From positions 1 to 30,484 of the forward strand of contig CAYQTA010000037.1 of NCBI GenBank assembly GCA_964420365.1: 30,484 nucleotides of DNA. Reading direction: 5' to 3'. The translations under genes and the position numbers were made by a program. Positions 7,546 through 15,408 of this stretch are shown here, in pieces. This DNA comes from JAMOQA01 sp964420365 (GTDB taxonomy: Bacteria; Acidobacteriota; Polarisedimenticolia; J045). The notes beneath the pieces are model-generated. The model was not told the DNA's origin, searched no databases, and saw nothing but the letters and a program-made list of their open reading frames with translations. Position 1 is the first letter of the stretch; each line of letters opens with the position of its first letter.

Positions 7546-10512
7546 GTGGTCCGCACCGCTCGCCCGCTGCTCGTCCTGCTGCTCGTCCTCGCGCTCGTCG
7601 GCATCGGCGTCGCCGGCACGCCACCGGCCAGGAAGACGTGGATCGAGGTGGAGAAACCGACTCCGGGGCAGGTGGAGTGGATCCTCGATCACCACCTGGA
7701 CGTCGCCGGCGAGAACCCCCGGACGGGTGCCGTCGGGCTCGTCGTCACCGACGAGGAGCTGGAACTGCTCGCGGAGGCCGGGTTCACCTGGACGGTCCGC
7801 GGAACGAACACCTCGACCGAGGCGACGCGCGGCCTCGACCAGTACACCGACCCGGTCGAGATGGAGGCGTTCGTCGACCAGCTCGTCGCCGACCACCCGG
7901 ACATCGCGAAGAAGATCACGCTGAAGGAGCCCTCCGAGATGTGGGAGGGCCACCGGCAGTACCTCGTCAAGATCACGAAGGACGTCGACGAGCCGAACGA
8001 CCGGCCGACGTTCATCTTCGATGCCCAGCACCACGCCCGCGAGGTGATGACCCCCGAGATCGCCCGGGACATGCTGGAGTACCTGGTCACCCGGTACGGG
8101 TCCGACCCGAGGGTCACCGAGTGGGTCGACAACATCAACATCTACATCGTGCCGATCGAGAACCCGGACGGCGCGATGTACGTCTTCACCCACGACTCCT
8201 ACTGGCGGCGCAACCGCCGCCCGAACTGCGCCGTCGACCCGAACCGGAACTACCCCTTCATCTGGAACGCGTGCAACGGGTCGTCGGGAAGCTGCTCCTC
8301 GGACACGAACCGCGGCCCCTCCCCCGCCTCCGAGCCGGAAACGCAGGGAATGCTCGCCGCCAACGACATGGCCCGGGCCCTCTTCGCCCTCAGCTACCAC
8401 ACCTACGGCGAGTACATCATGTACTCCTACGGCTGCTTCGACCCGGACGAGATGGACGCGATGGACGCGATCGCCCGGGAGCTCAACTCGATGCTGGAAA
8501 ACGACCAGGGGCAGACCGGGCAGTACCGGGTCGGCCCGGTCTGGTCGACGATCTACGAGGCGGACGGCGGCAGCCTCGATACCCAGTACGGCAAGTACGG
8601 CACCTACGCCTACGTGATCGAGGCGAACTCCAGCGGCTTCCAGCCCGACTACGACACCTGGCGGGACGTGACCGTCGAGCGCCAGCGGGTCGCCTGGCAG
8701 TTCTTCCTCGACAAGACGCTCCACGGCCCCCAGGTGCGCGGCAAGGTGACGGACGCCCGGACCGGCGAGCCTCTCCCGGCGGAGGTCTCGGTGCAGGAGA
8801 TCTCGCTCACGCACGGCGAGGAGCCCCGTCGCGCCGACGACCGGGGAATCTACCACTGGCTGGTCCGCCCGGGACACACCTACCACTTCACCTGGTCGAT
8901 GCCGGGCTACTGCAGCGAGACGCGGGAGGTGACGGCCACGGACGGTCCCGTCGAGCTCGACGTCGAGCTGTCGTACCCGCTCTCTCCCGACGACCTCGCC
9001 GCCGAGGCGGCCGGGGACAACGCGATCCGGTTGACCTGGTCGCTGCCCCAGGAGGACATCGACGAGTTCCGCGTGTATCGATCGCTCCACGAGGGCGGCC
9101 CCTGGACGCAGGTCGGGACCGCGCCCGGAACCGCCACCGAGTACCTCGACGACACGGTCTCCGGCGGCGTCACCTACTGGTACGTCGTCCGCTCGTTCAG
9201 GAACTGCGAGGGGCACGACTCCAACGAGGCGAGCGCGGAGACCACCGGGGCCTGCCGGGAGGCGCCGGAGTTCGGCGGCGTCTCGTCGGTCTCGAACCCG
9301 CAGGACGAGACGTGCACCCTCGAGGTCGCCTGGGATGCCGCCCACGCCTGGTGCGGCGGGAGGATCACCTACCGGGTATGGCGCAGCACGTCCCTCCCGG
9401 TCGAGCCGACGGACGCCAACCTGGTCGCCGCCGGGATCACCGGGACCTCCTGGCGCGACCACGACGCCCTCGCGAGCGGCACGCGCTACCACTACCTGGT
9501 GCGGGCGACCGACTCGATCAGCGGCGCGGAGGATGCGAACGAGGTCTACGCCTCGTCCGCGCCGACCGGCCCGGACGAGCTGGGAACCTGGGCGGACGAC
9601 GCCGGCGACAACGGCGAGGCGAAGCTCGAGGCGGAGGACCCCTGGAAGGTCGACGCCACCGGCGGCCACGCGGGTCCGGCGGTCTACGCGACCGGCAACT
9701 ACGGGAACGACACCTGCGCCGCGCTGACCACCCCGGTGATCCGGCTCGACGCCAACCCGGTGCTCAGCTTCCACGCGAAGTACGACATCGAGACGAACTA
9801 CGACGCCGGCCGGGTCGAGGTCGCCGAGGGACCGTCCTTCGATGACTGGCAGTACCTCGATACGGTCAACTACCCGGACGGGCTCGCGTACTCCGGCAAC
9901 GAGTGCGGCTTCCCGACCTCCTCCGGGAACACCGTCTTCTCCCACGAGAACGCCGACCCGCAGTACACGACGGACCCGTGGACCGGGTCCCTCGCCGCCT
10001 ACTCCGGCAAGGAGGTGAAGCTCCGGTTCCGGATCTCGAGCGACGGGGGCGTGACGAAGGCCGGCTGGTGGGTGGACGACATCACGGTATCGAACGCGTG
10101 GGTTCCCTCCGAGTGCGACCCCGGCGTGCCCCCGAACCCCCAGGAGGCATCCCCGGCCGGGGACCCGCTGACCGTGGCCCGGGCGGAAGACGGGGGTACC
10201 GGCCTCGTCGTCGACTACCTGCCGGCCTGCGGCGCGATCGACCACGCGATCTACTGGGGCCATTCCCCGATCCAGGGAGCCCTCGCCTGGACGGACGTCG
10301 CCTGCCACCTCGGCGCCACCGGGAGGGCGACGTTCGACCCGGGGAACCCGGCCCCCGGCGAGATGCTCTACTTCGTCGTCGTCGGCCAGGCAGACGACGT
10401 CGAGGGCTCCTACGGGAAGGACCACAGGGAAGGGTCCGACCACGAGCGTCCCGAGGCGACCGGCCTCGGCGACTGCGACCTGCCACAGCAGCTGGGAGGC
10501 TCCTGCCCCTGA
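7546..10512 (+). CDS. Secreted M14 metallocarboxypeptidase with accessory domains
   Basis: A 988-residue exported zinc carboxypeptidase that removes C-terminal amino acids from peptides outside the cytoplasm. The GTG start at 7546 follows the strong ribosome-binding site GGAGGGAGGT (7529-7538). Residues 7-24 are a signal peptide and about 30-90 a propeptide. The M14 domain (about 98-390) shows every key residue: zinc ligands H163 and E166 in HHARE, the DPNRN motif with R234, the third zinc ligand H285 in SYHTYG, and catalytic base E359 in YAYVIEA. After it come a carboxypeptidase regulatory-like beta-sandwich (about 395-475, VRGKVTDARTGEPL), two fibronectin III-like modules (about 480-570 and 585-680), and a jelly-roll region (about 690-870) ending in GWWVDDITVSN, similar to the C-terminal domain of immune-inhibitor-A-type peptidases. 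No membrane anchor or sorting signal was recognised. A strong terminator follows. Confidence 0.93.
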   Translation: MVRTARPLLVLLLVLALVGIGVAGTPPARKTWIEVEKPTPGQVEWILDHHLDVAGENPRTGAVGLVVTDEELELLAEAGFTWTVRGTNTSTEATRGLDQYTDPVEMEAFVDQLVADHPDIAKKITLKEPSEMWEGHRQYLVKITKDVDEPNDRPTFIFDAQHHAREVMTPEIARDMLEYLVTRYGSDPRVTEWVDNINIYIVPIENPDGAMYVFTHDSYWRRNRRPNCAVDPNRNYPFIWNACNGSSGSCSSDTNRGPSPASEPETQGMLAANDMARALFALSYHTYGEYIMYSYGCFDPDEMDAMDAIARELNSMLENDQGQTGQYRVGPVWSTIYEADGGSLDTQYGKYGTYAYVIEANSSGFQPDYDTWRDVTVERQRVAWQFFLDKTLHGPQVRGKVTDARTGEPLPAEVSVQEISLTHGEEPRRADDRGIYHWLVRPGHTYHFTWSMPGYCSETREVTATDGPVELDVELSYPLSPDDLAAEAAGDNAIRLTWSLPQEDIDEFRVYRSLHEGGPWTQVGTAPGTATEYLDDTVSGGVTYWYVVRSFRNCEGHDSNEASAETTGACREAPEFGGVSSVSNPQDETCTLEVAWDAAHAWCGGRITYRVWRSTSLPVEPTDANLVAAGITGTSWRDHDALASGTRYHYLVRATDSISGAEDANEVYASSAPTGPDELGTWADDAGDNGEAKLEAEDPWKVDATGGHAGPAVYATGNYGNDTCAALTTPVIRLDANPVLSFHAKYDIETNYDAGRVEVAEGPSFDDWQYLDTVNYPDGLAYSGNECGFPTSSGNTVFSHENADPQYTTDPWTGSLAAYSGKEVKLRFRISSDGGVTKAGWWVDDITVSNAWVPSECDPGVPPNPQEASPAGDPLTVARAEDGGTGLVVDYLPACGAIDHAIYWGHSPIQGALAWTDVACHLGATGRATFDPGNPAPGEMLYFVVVGQADDVEGSYGKDHREGSDHERPEATGLGDCDLPQQLGGSCP

Positions 10513-10540
10513 CAGGGAGCCACGTCAACCTCGAGCACCC

Positions 10541-10584
10541 GGAGGCCCCGCGTCCCACCCCCTGGCGCGGGGCCTCCCCCTTTT
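10541..10584 (+). terminator. Rho-independent terminator after M14 peptidase gene
   Basis: A perfect 12-base-pair GC stem (10541-10552 with 10566-10577) with a 13-base loop is followed by CCCTTTT. It starts 28 bases after the stop and lies before a convergent gene, so it ends the + strand transcript. Confidence 0.85.
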
Positions 10585-10631
10585 CCTGGCGCCGGGAGCC
10601 CCGTCGCCCTTCCCGCCAGGGCCGCGGCGCG

Positions 10632-12875
10632 CTACCGGACCTCGAGAACGACGCCCCCGCGAACGACGTTCTGCCCCGGATCGGCCGCCCCCGGGTTCCG
10701 CACCCACGCCGCCGGGTCGATCCCCGGGGCGAGGAGGACGAACATGAAACGCCCGGTCTCGAGCGTGTACTCCGGCACCTCGACCCGGGCCATCGCTCCC
10801 GGCCCTTCGCCGGTCACGCGCACCCTCGCCGGCGGAATCACCAGGGAGATCTCCGGCGGTTCCTCCTCGCCGCGGAGCCGGAACACCGCCACCTGGACCC
10901 GTCGCCAGGCCGCGCTCGGCGCCCTCCAGGCGAGGAGCAGCCGGTCCCCGGCATCGACGCGGCCGTCGACCACCTCCCGCCAGGCCCGACGCTCCCGGTC
11001 GCGTCGCGCCGCCCGGTCGCCGGGACTCCACGCGAGGTCCCGCCCGGAGACCGCGAGCACCCGCAGGTCACCGCCGGGCGCGTCGCGGCCGGCCACCCGG
11101 GCGATCCCGAGGGCGCCCCCGATCTCCCCCCCGACCAGGTCGGTCACCGCGGCCCGGAGCCGGTAGCTTCCCGGCGCCAGCTCTCCACAGGGAACCCGGG
11201 CGACCAGCTCGCGCCGGTCACCCGGGGCGGGCCGCCGGGCCAGCCAGGCGACGAGTCGGCCGTCCTTCCCGGCGTCCAGCCGACAGGCGACCTCTTCCCC
11301 GGTCGCCTCCACCCGCTCGGCCATCGCGTCGACGAGCAGCCGGGCGATCACTCCCCCACCCTCTCCCCGGAACGGTTCCCACGAGAGATCCGCGAGCCGC
11401 ACCCGCACCCGGAGGCCGGTCCCCTCCGCGCCGGGCAGGGACGCCTCCACCGTCACCCGCGGACGCGGGAAGTCCCCCGGATTCAGGAGCGCGGCCACGC
11501 GCCGGCGAAGCAGCCGTGCCCGGGGGGATTCCAGGAGGACCCTTCCCGGCTGCTCGACGCGGAGTCCCCAGAGATCCTTCCTCCGGCCGGTGTCCAGCCG
11601 CACGTCGACCGCGACGTGTCCGCCGCTCTCCCTTCCCTCCAGCGGAACGGACAGCAGGTAGTAACAGGACAGCTTCTCCTCGAGCTGCCGCCACGCGAGG
11701 GACAGGTCGCCGGTCCGGCGAAGCACCTCGCCGCCCGTGTCCCGGGCCAGGGACGAGAGCAGCGAGGTGGGGAGCAGCGCGAGGCCGGTGCCCTCCCCGG
11801 CGCCGGCCCGCGGGGTCCGGGAGAGCCCTCCCGCGTCGACGGTCCAGACGACGAAGTTCCCCCGGGCCGCGTCCAGGGTGCGGTCCATCTCCATCCGCTG
11901 GCGCTGCTCGTCCGCGTAGCGGAACGCCTCGGACGTGTAGAGCACCAGCCCCTTCCAGCCCGGCCACTCCCCGTTGGCCAGCAGGATCGCCCGCAGGGCC
12001 GCCAGGGACGCCGCCGGCCGGTGCCGCTGCCGGGCGTCGGCCCACAGGTCGAACATCCCGGACTGGGCCCGGTCGACCTCCCCCTTCGCCCAGTCCCGCA
12101 GCTCGCGGGCGTCCTTCTCCGCCGCGGAACGGTCCCGGTTTCCGCTCGTGTCGTCCCCGATCCCCGGCGCCGCACGGTGGGGTGCCGTCCCGATGTTCCG
12201 GTGGAAGAGGGTCGCCATCCGGTCGACGACCCGCCGGAACTCGGCCACCGGCCCCTCGGCGAGGAAGTTCACCTCCGCCGCCAGGTCCGGTCCCTCCGCC
12301 TCCCCCGGCCGCACCAGGGCGACGTGCCATGCCGCCCGCCGGACCAGCCCGGCGGCCCGGCGGAGCTCTGCCGGGTCGGCGGTGGCCCCGGCGGTGTAGG
12401 GCACGACCTCCCGGGTGATCCCGTAGACCTTGTAGCGGGTGCTTCCCGCCCCCTCCCGCTCCACCCGGTCGGCGAGGGCCTCGATCGCCCGCGCGGCGAG
12501 TTCCCGCCCCCGCGTGTCCAGGTAGTTGAAGTCGGCCACCAGGACGACGAGCCTCCCGGACGGCGCACCCTCCCGCGCCGGCGGCACGGCGTCCGGTCCG
12601 CAGACCTCGTCCAGCCGGAACTCCGCCAGGCGCTCCGGCGGAACCTCTTCCCCGTCGATCCGGACGCGCAGGTCCTCGAGGGTGATCCCCCGCACCGACC
12701 GGCGGCTCCCCGACCGCGGATCGACGACGACGAACGGAACCTGGACGAGCCGGACCTCCACCTCCTCCCGCCCCCCCGCAGGCCCCGCCGCCCCGACCGG
12801 CAGGAAGCCCGCCGCGAGGAGCCCGAAGACCAGCAGCGCCGCCGAGGCGCGAACGAGGGACCACCGATCGTTCAT
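10632..12875 (-). CDS. Secreted VWFA-related protein, acidobacterial type
   Basis: A 747-residue exported protein. The ATG at 12875 follows AGGGGAGGT 8 bases upstream and begins a signal peptide (residues about 9-29). The N-terminal part has the order typical of the VWFA-related family described from Acidobacteria: a strand reading VRLVQVPFVVVD, a beta segment GITLEDLRVRIDGEEVP, then a Rossmann-like von Willebrand A core starting GRLVVLVADFNYLD. The core continues to GLVLYTSEAFRY and NFVVWTVDAGGLS near residue 370. The metal-ion site is not canonical: DxSxS is replaced by DFNYL. The remaining 350 residues are beta-rich, with domains resembling those that follow the core in this family; their function is unknown. 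The role is probably extracytoplasmic protein binding. It converges on the M14 gene and has a credible promoter. Family assignment is by pattern, not by search. Confidence 0.8.
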   Translation of the reverse strand: MNDRWSLVRASAALLVFGLLAAGFLPVGAAGPAGGREEVEVRLVQVPFVVVDPRSGSRRSVRGITLEDLRVRIDGEEVPPERLAEFRLDEVCGPDAVPPAREGAPSGRLVVLVADFNYLDTRGRELAARAIEALADRVEREGAGSTRYKVYGITREVVPYTAGATADPAELRRAAGLVRRAAWHVALVRPGEAEGPDLAAEVNFLAEGPVAEFRRVVDRMATLFHRNIGTAPHRAAPGIGDDTSGNRDRSAAEKDARELRDWAKGEVDRAQSGMFDLWADARQRHRPAASLAALRAILLANGEWPGWKGLVLYTSEAFRYADEQRQRMEMDRTLDAARGNFVVWTVDAGGLSRTPRAGAGEGTGLALLPTSLLSSLARDTGGEVLRRTGDLSLAWRQLEEKLSCYYLLSVPLEGRESGGHVAVDVRLDTGRRKDLWGLRVEQPGRVLLESPRARLLRRRVAALLNPGDFPRPRVTVEASLPGAEGTGLRVRVRLADLSWEPFRGEGGGVIARLLVDAMAERVEATGEEVACRLDAGKDGRLVAWLARRPAPGDRRELVARVPCGELAPGSYRLRAAVTDLVGGEIGGALGIARVAGRDAPGGDLRVLAVSGRDLAWSPGDRAARRDRERRAWREVVDGRVDAGDRLLLAWRAPSAAWRRVQVAVFRLRGEEEPPEISLVIPPARVRVTGEGPGAMARVEVPEYTLETGRFMFVLLAPGIDPAAWVRNPGAADPGQNVVRGGVVLEVR

Positions 12876-12908
12876 GGAAAACCTCCCCTGGGAGCACCCA
12901 CCAGGGCC

Positions 12909-12938
12909 ATTCCAGACCGGGGGCGGCCCCGCCGTCAA
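12909..12938 (-). promoter_or_regulatory. Sigma-70-like promoter for VWFA-related gene
   Basis: On the - strand, TTGACG (12938-12933) is followed after 18 bases by TGGAAT (12914-12909). Transcription would start near 12902, giving a leader of about 27 bases that contains the ribosome-binding site. This is the best -35/-10 pair in the window. Confidence 0.5.
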
Positions 12939-12956
12939 CGCCCTTCCCTCCCCTCG

Positions 12957-12976
12957 TTGCGGCACCACCGCCGCAA
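12957..12976 (-). terminator. Hairpin after TrpF-like gene
   Basis: A 7-base-pair stem (12957-12963 with 12970-12976) with a 6-base loop starts 7 bases beyond the stop of the TrpF-like gene and lies before the promoter at 12938. No T-run follows, so termination would be weak or Rho-assisted. Confidence 0.35.
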
Positions 12977-12983
12977 ACGAACG

Positions 12984-13589
12984 TCAGCCCGAAAGGGCGA
13001 GCTTGTTGAGGCGGGCGACGACGGCGAGGCAGCGCTCGAGGGCGTCGAGGTCGATGATGCCCGGGGCGAAGCGGACCGCGTCGGCGAAGACGACGCCGTG
13101 GGGCCGGCCGAGGCGGACCACGGGCTCGACGCCCCCGGCGCCGTCCGGCACCTCGAGCAGCAGCGGCAGGACGAGGGCGAGGCGCTCGAGCCGGCGCCAC
13201 TCGTAGCGGGTGGCGGACGAGGTTCCCTCCCTCCGCGGACGGACCCAGGCGGCATCCGCGTCCTCCGGCACCTGGTCCGGGTCGGCCCGGCCGTGGGCGA
13301 GCCGCACGATCCGCACGCCGGCCCCCCCGGGACGCGCCTGGACCGGGTTGGTGACCGCCCCGGCGAACCCGGGCGGCAGGAGATGCCCCGGATCGAGCAG
13401 GGCGAGCCGCACCACGAGCGGGGGCAGGGCGGCCGCGACCTCGGCGGCCCGCGCCGCGGAGACGCGGGGCGGGTCTCCCTCTCCCACGTGGACGATCACG
13501 CCGTCGACGCCGAGCCGGCCGGCCTCCGCCGCCTGCTGCGGCTCGGCAAGGCCGTAGACCAGGCTTCGCACCGGGGCGAGGGCACCCAC
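12984..13589 (-). CDS. TrpF-like protein lacking catalytic residues
   Basis: A 201-residue protein with the length and pattern of phosphoribosylanthranilate isomerase (TrpF), a TIM barrel of tryptophan synthesis. It matches along its length: YGLAEPQQAAEAGRLGVDGVIV corresponds to CGLTRPEDALAAAEAGADALGFV, and FADAVRFAPGIIDLDALERC to the SSGVExxPGxKD phosphate-binding end. The residues doing the chemistry are gone: the acid cysteine of KICG is Y12, the region holding the base aspartate (LLD) reads WVRPR (115-119), and the GGTG and AGGL phosphate loops are not conserved. It is therefore probably not an isomerase, but a divergent paralogue with another role or a decaying gene, although the frame is intact. 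The GTG start at 13589 lies 14 bases after the upstream lipoprotein stop, so the two are likely co-transcribed. No other trp gene is nearby. Confidence 0.65.
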   Translation of the reverse strand: MGALAPVRSLVYGLAEPQQAAEAGRLGVDGVIVHVGEGDPPRVSAARAAEVAAALPPLVVRLALLDPGHLLPPGFAGAVTNPVQARPGGAGVRIVRLAHGRADPDQVPEDADAAWVRPRREGTSSATRYEWRRLERLALVLPLLLEVPDGAGGVEPVVRLGRPHGVVFADAVRFAPGIIDLDALERCLAVVARLNKLALSG

Positions 13590-13603
13590 GCGCCGGGTCC
13601 CCG

Positions 13604-14248
13604 TCAGCGTTCCTTCACGCGGACGCGCACCTCGATCGGCTCGCGCATCTCGACGGTCTGGAACCGGAGGGTGAAGCTCCCGCCGACCAGCTTTCCCTTC
13701 GGGTGGGGAAAGTAGATCACGTCGAACATCCAGGACTGCGGATGCAGCTCGATCCGGTCGCGGACGATCGCCCGGGACTGGTATTCCCCCTCGGTGACCT
13801 GGAGCGGGAAGAAGACCGCCGGGATCCGTGGCCACGACGAGTAGCGGGTGAAGAACGCCGAGAGGAACCCGGACGACAGCTTGAGGTCGTAGATCACGAG
13901 GGATGCCAGCCGCTTCACCTCCGGGATCGAGGCCATCCGGTACTCGTTCCCGTCCTCGTCGACCAGGACGAACGACTTCCGGGTGATCGTCAGGCGGGGA
14001 GTCCCCCTGTTCGCCACGGCGACGGCGAACGGAACGAAGGGCTTGTCCTCGCGGTAGCGGGTCGCCTCGGTGTCGACGGCGAAGGTGACGTGCTCGGTCT
14101 CCTCGAGGAAGCTGAACGGCGTCAGCCGCGCACCGTAGCCCGGCTCCCGCGGCAGGGTCCTGCATCCGGCGCCGGCGAGGATCGCCGCCAGGACCACGGC
14201 GAGGGCGAGGGACGACGGCACCAGGTGGTGGTGGACGATGCGCCTCAT
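13604..14248 (-). CDS. Hypothetical lipoprotein
   Basis: I do not recognise this 214-residue protein. The ATG at 14248 follows GGGGGAGG about 9 bases upstream and begins a signal sequence with hydrophobic residues 9-26. It ends in AGAGC, so C29 is the probable lipid attachment site, although the -3 residue is glycine rather than leucine. The mature part looks beta-rich, with a segment typical of bacterial Ig-like or DUF-type lipoproteins (VPFAVAVANRGTPRLTITRKSFVLVDEDGNEYRM). A longer in-frame start is possible but would place about 50 Pro/Gly/Arg-rich residues before the signal. It heads a probable two-gene unit with the TrpF-like gene and is divergent from the DUF72 gene. Confidence 0.7.
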   Translation of the reverse strand: MRRIVHHHLVPSSLALAVVLAAILAGAGCRTLPREPGYGARLTPFSFLEETEHVTFAVDTEATRYREDKPFVPFAVAVANRGTPRLTITRKSFVLVDEDGNEYRMASIPEVKRLASLVIYDLKLSSGFLSAFFTRYSSWPRIPAVFFPLQVTEGEYQSRAIVRDRIELHPQSWMFDVIYFPHPKGKLVGGSFTLRFQTVEMREPIEVRVRVKER

Positions 14249-14335
14249 GGCACGGGCCTCCCCCGGCGGCCCCGCCGTCCCCCGGGAGCCGCCGGCGATG
14301 CGGGTCCCTCCCTCCACGGGACGGCACGATGATCT

Positions 14336-14341
14336 TACACT
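14336..14341 (+). promoter_or_regulatory. -10-like hexamer TACACT before DUF72 gene
   Basis: TACACT in an AT-richer patch (14329-14342) of the 133-base divergent gap would give a leader of about 34 bases. No -35 match was found, so this is a weak candidate. Confidence 0.25.
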
Positions 14342-14381
14342 TCGGGCGCGGGCCCCGCCGACGGGGCCGGAGGGCGCGGCG

Positions 14382-15149
14382 ATGGCGGAGATCCACGTCG
14401 GCACCTCGGGCTGGACCTACGACGACTGGGAGGGTCCGTTCTACCCGGAGGGAGTGACGGGCACCGCCCGCCTCGAGCACTACGCGCGGGTCTTCGACAC
14501 CGTGGAGCTGAACGCGTCGTTCTACCGGTTCCCCGCCCCGGGTGCGATCGCCTCCTGGAACCGGCGGTTGCCCGCCCGTTTCCACCTGGTGCTCAAGGGA
14601 CACCGGCGGGTGACCCACGTCCACCGGCTGGGCCGGGAGGCGGATGACGTCCTCCGGGCGTTCCTCGAGCGGATCGCCCCCCTCGCGACCCTGCGGGTCG
14701 TCCTCTGGCAGCTCCCGCCTTCCCTCCGGTGCGACCCCGCCCTCCTCGACGGCTTCCTCGAACGCCTGGCGGAGCTCACCGCGTGGACCTGGCCCCGGCG
14801 CCGGCGGCTGCGCCACGCCGTGGAGTTCCGGCACCGGTCCTGGTGGGAGGATCCGCGCGTTCCGCGGCTGCTGCGCCGCCACCGGGCCGCCTTCGTCGCG
14901 GTCAGTCACCCGCGCCTTCCCCCGGACGTGGTCCCCACGGCGGACTTCGTCTACGTGCGGTTCCACGGGACGGGGCCGCGCCTGTACGACTGGGACTACT
15001 CCGACGACGAGCTTGCCGCCTGGGTCGAGCGCCTGGTCCCGCACCTCCGCCGCCGCACCCTCTACGCGTTCTTCAACAACGATGTCCGGGCCCGTGCCCC
15101 GCGAAACGCCCTCCGCTTCCGCGATCTCCTCCTCGCCGCGCTTCGCTGA
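14382..15149 (+). CDS. DUF72 family protein (YecE-like)
   Basis: A 255-residue protein of the DUF72 family, a TIM-barrel-like fold whose biochemical role is not established. Signature segments run in the expected order: VGTSGWTYDDWEGPFYPEG (about 5-23), VELNASFYRFP, FHLVLKGHRRVTH, LWQLPPS, HAVEFRHRSWW, FVYVRFHGTG and LYAFFNND near the C-terminus. The length is usual for the family. The ATG at 14382 follows GGAGGG 7-12 bases upstream and begins immediately before the first strand; longer in-frame starts have no such support. It is soluble and probably monocistronic, with a divergent lipoprotein gene before it and a repeat cluster after it. Confidence 0.88.
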   Translation: MAEIHVGTSGWTYDDWEGPFYPEGVTGTARLEHYARVFDTVELNASFYRFPAPGAIASWNRRLPARFHLVLKGHRRVTHVHRLGREADDVLRAFLERIAPLATLRVVLWQLPPSLRCDPALLDGFLERLAELTAWTWPRRRRLRHAVEFRHRSWWEDPRVPRLLRRHRAAFVAVSHPRLPPDVVPTADFVYVRFHGTGPRLYDWDYSDDELAAWVERLVPHLRRRTLYAFFNNDVRARAPRNALRFRDLLLAALR

Positions 15150-15193
15150 CGCGGGCGTCGCGGGCCACGGCACCGCGCGCGAATGGCACCCTC

Positions 15194-15219
15194 GGGCGCC
15201 CTGCCGGGCGCCCCTACAA
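15194..15219 (-). repeat. Inverted copy of TTGTAGGGG hairpin repeat
   Basis: On the - strand this reads TTGTAGGGGCGCCCGGCAGG followed by GCGCCC, that is, the same TTGTAGGGG head as the three units downstream followed by a different self-complementary GC stem. It sits 45 bases after the DUF72 stop, so the cluster has one unit facing each way, a common arrangement for REP/BIME-type elements. Confidence 0.6.
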
Positions 15220-15281
15220 ACCCCCACGGAACCCATGGTGACGCCCATCGCGCAGGGGTCGGCCGGGGGGCGAGAGGGCCC

Positions 15282-15373
15282 TTGCAGGGGCCGCCGGAAG
15301 GCGACCGGCTTCTTGTAGGGACCGCCGGGAGGCGGCCGGCTTTTCTTGTAGGGGCCGCCGGAAGGCGGCCCGG
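15282..15373 (+). repeat. Three tandem hairpin repeats (REP-like)
   Basis: Three units begin at 15282, 15313 and 15346, with head TTG(T/C)AGGG(G/A) and then a stem-loop of the form GGCCGCC-GGAA-GGCGGCC. Unit 1 has ACC instead of GCC in its right arm. Unit 2 has GACCGCC with a GGGA loop. Unit 3 is perfect. Spacing is about 31-33 bases, with CGGCTT between units. The loops are purine tetraloops (GGAA, GGGA). No protein is encoded. They lie between two convergent genes (DUF72 and priA), a typical REP site. Confidence 0.75.
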
Positions 15374-15391
15374 GCGGCGCGAAGCGCCGCC
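15373..15391. terminator. 8-bp hairpin between convergent DUF72 and priA
   Basis: GGCGGCGC-GAA-GCGCCGCC is a perfect 8-base-pair stem beginning 17 bases beyond the priA stop. It could stop transcription from either side, but no T-run follows on either strand, so termination would depend on stem stability or Rho. Confidence 0.4.
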
Positions 15392-15408
15392 GAACACGCG
15401 CGGTGCCG

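Noticed and set aside
12876..12968. Upstream start for the VWFA-related protein
   Set aside because: It would place about 31 extra residues before an evident signal peptide and run through the likely promoter; the ATG at 12875 has a good ribosome-binding site.
9903..13715. Long + strand open frame spanning the VWFA-related gene region
   Set aside because: It has no domain and runs across two - strand genes with clear starts, a signal peptide and a terminator.
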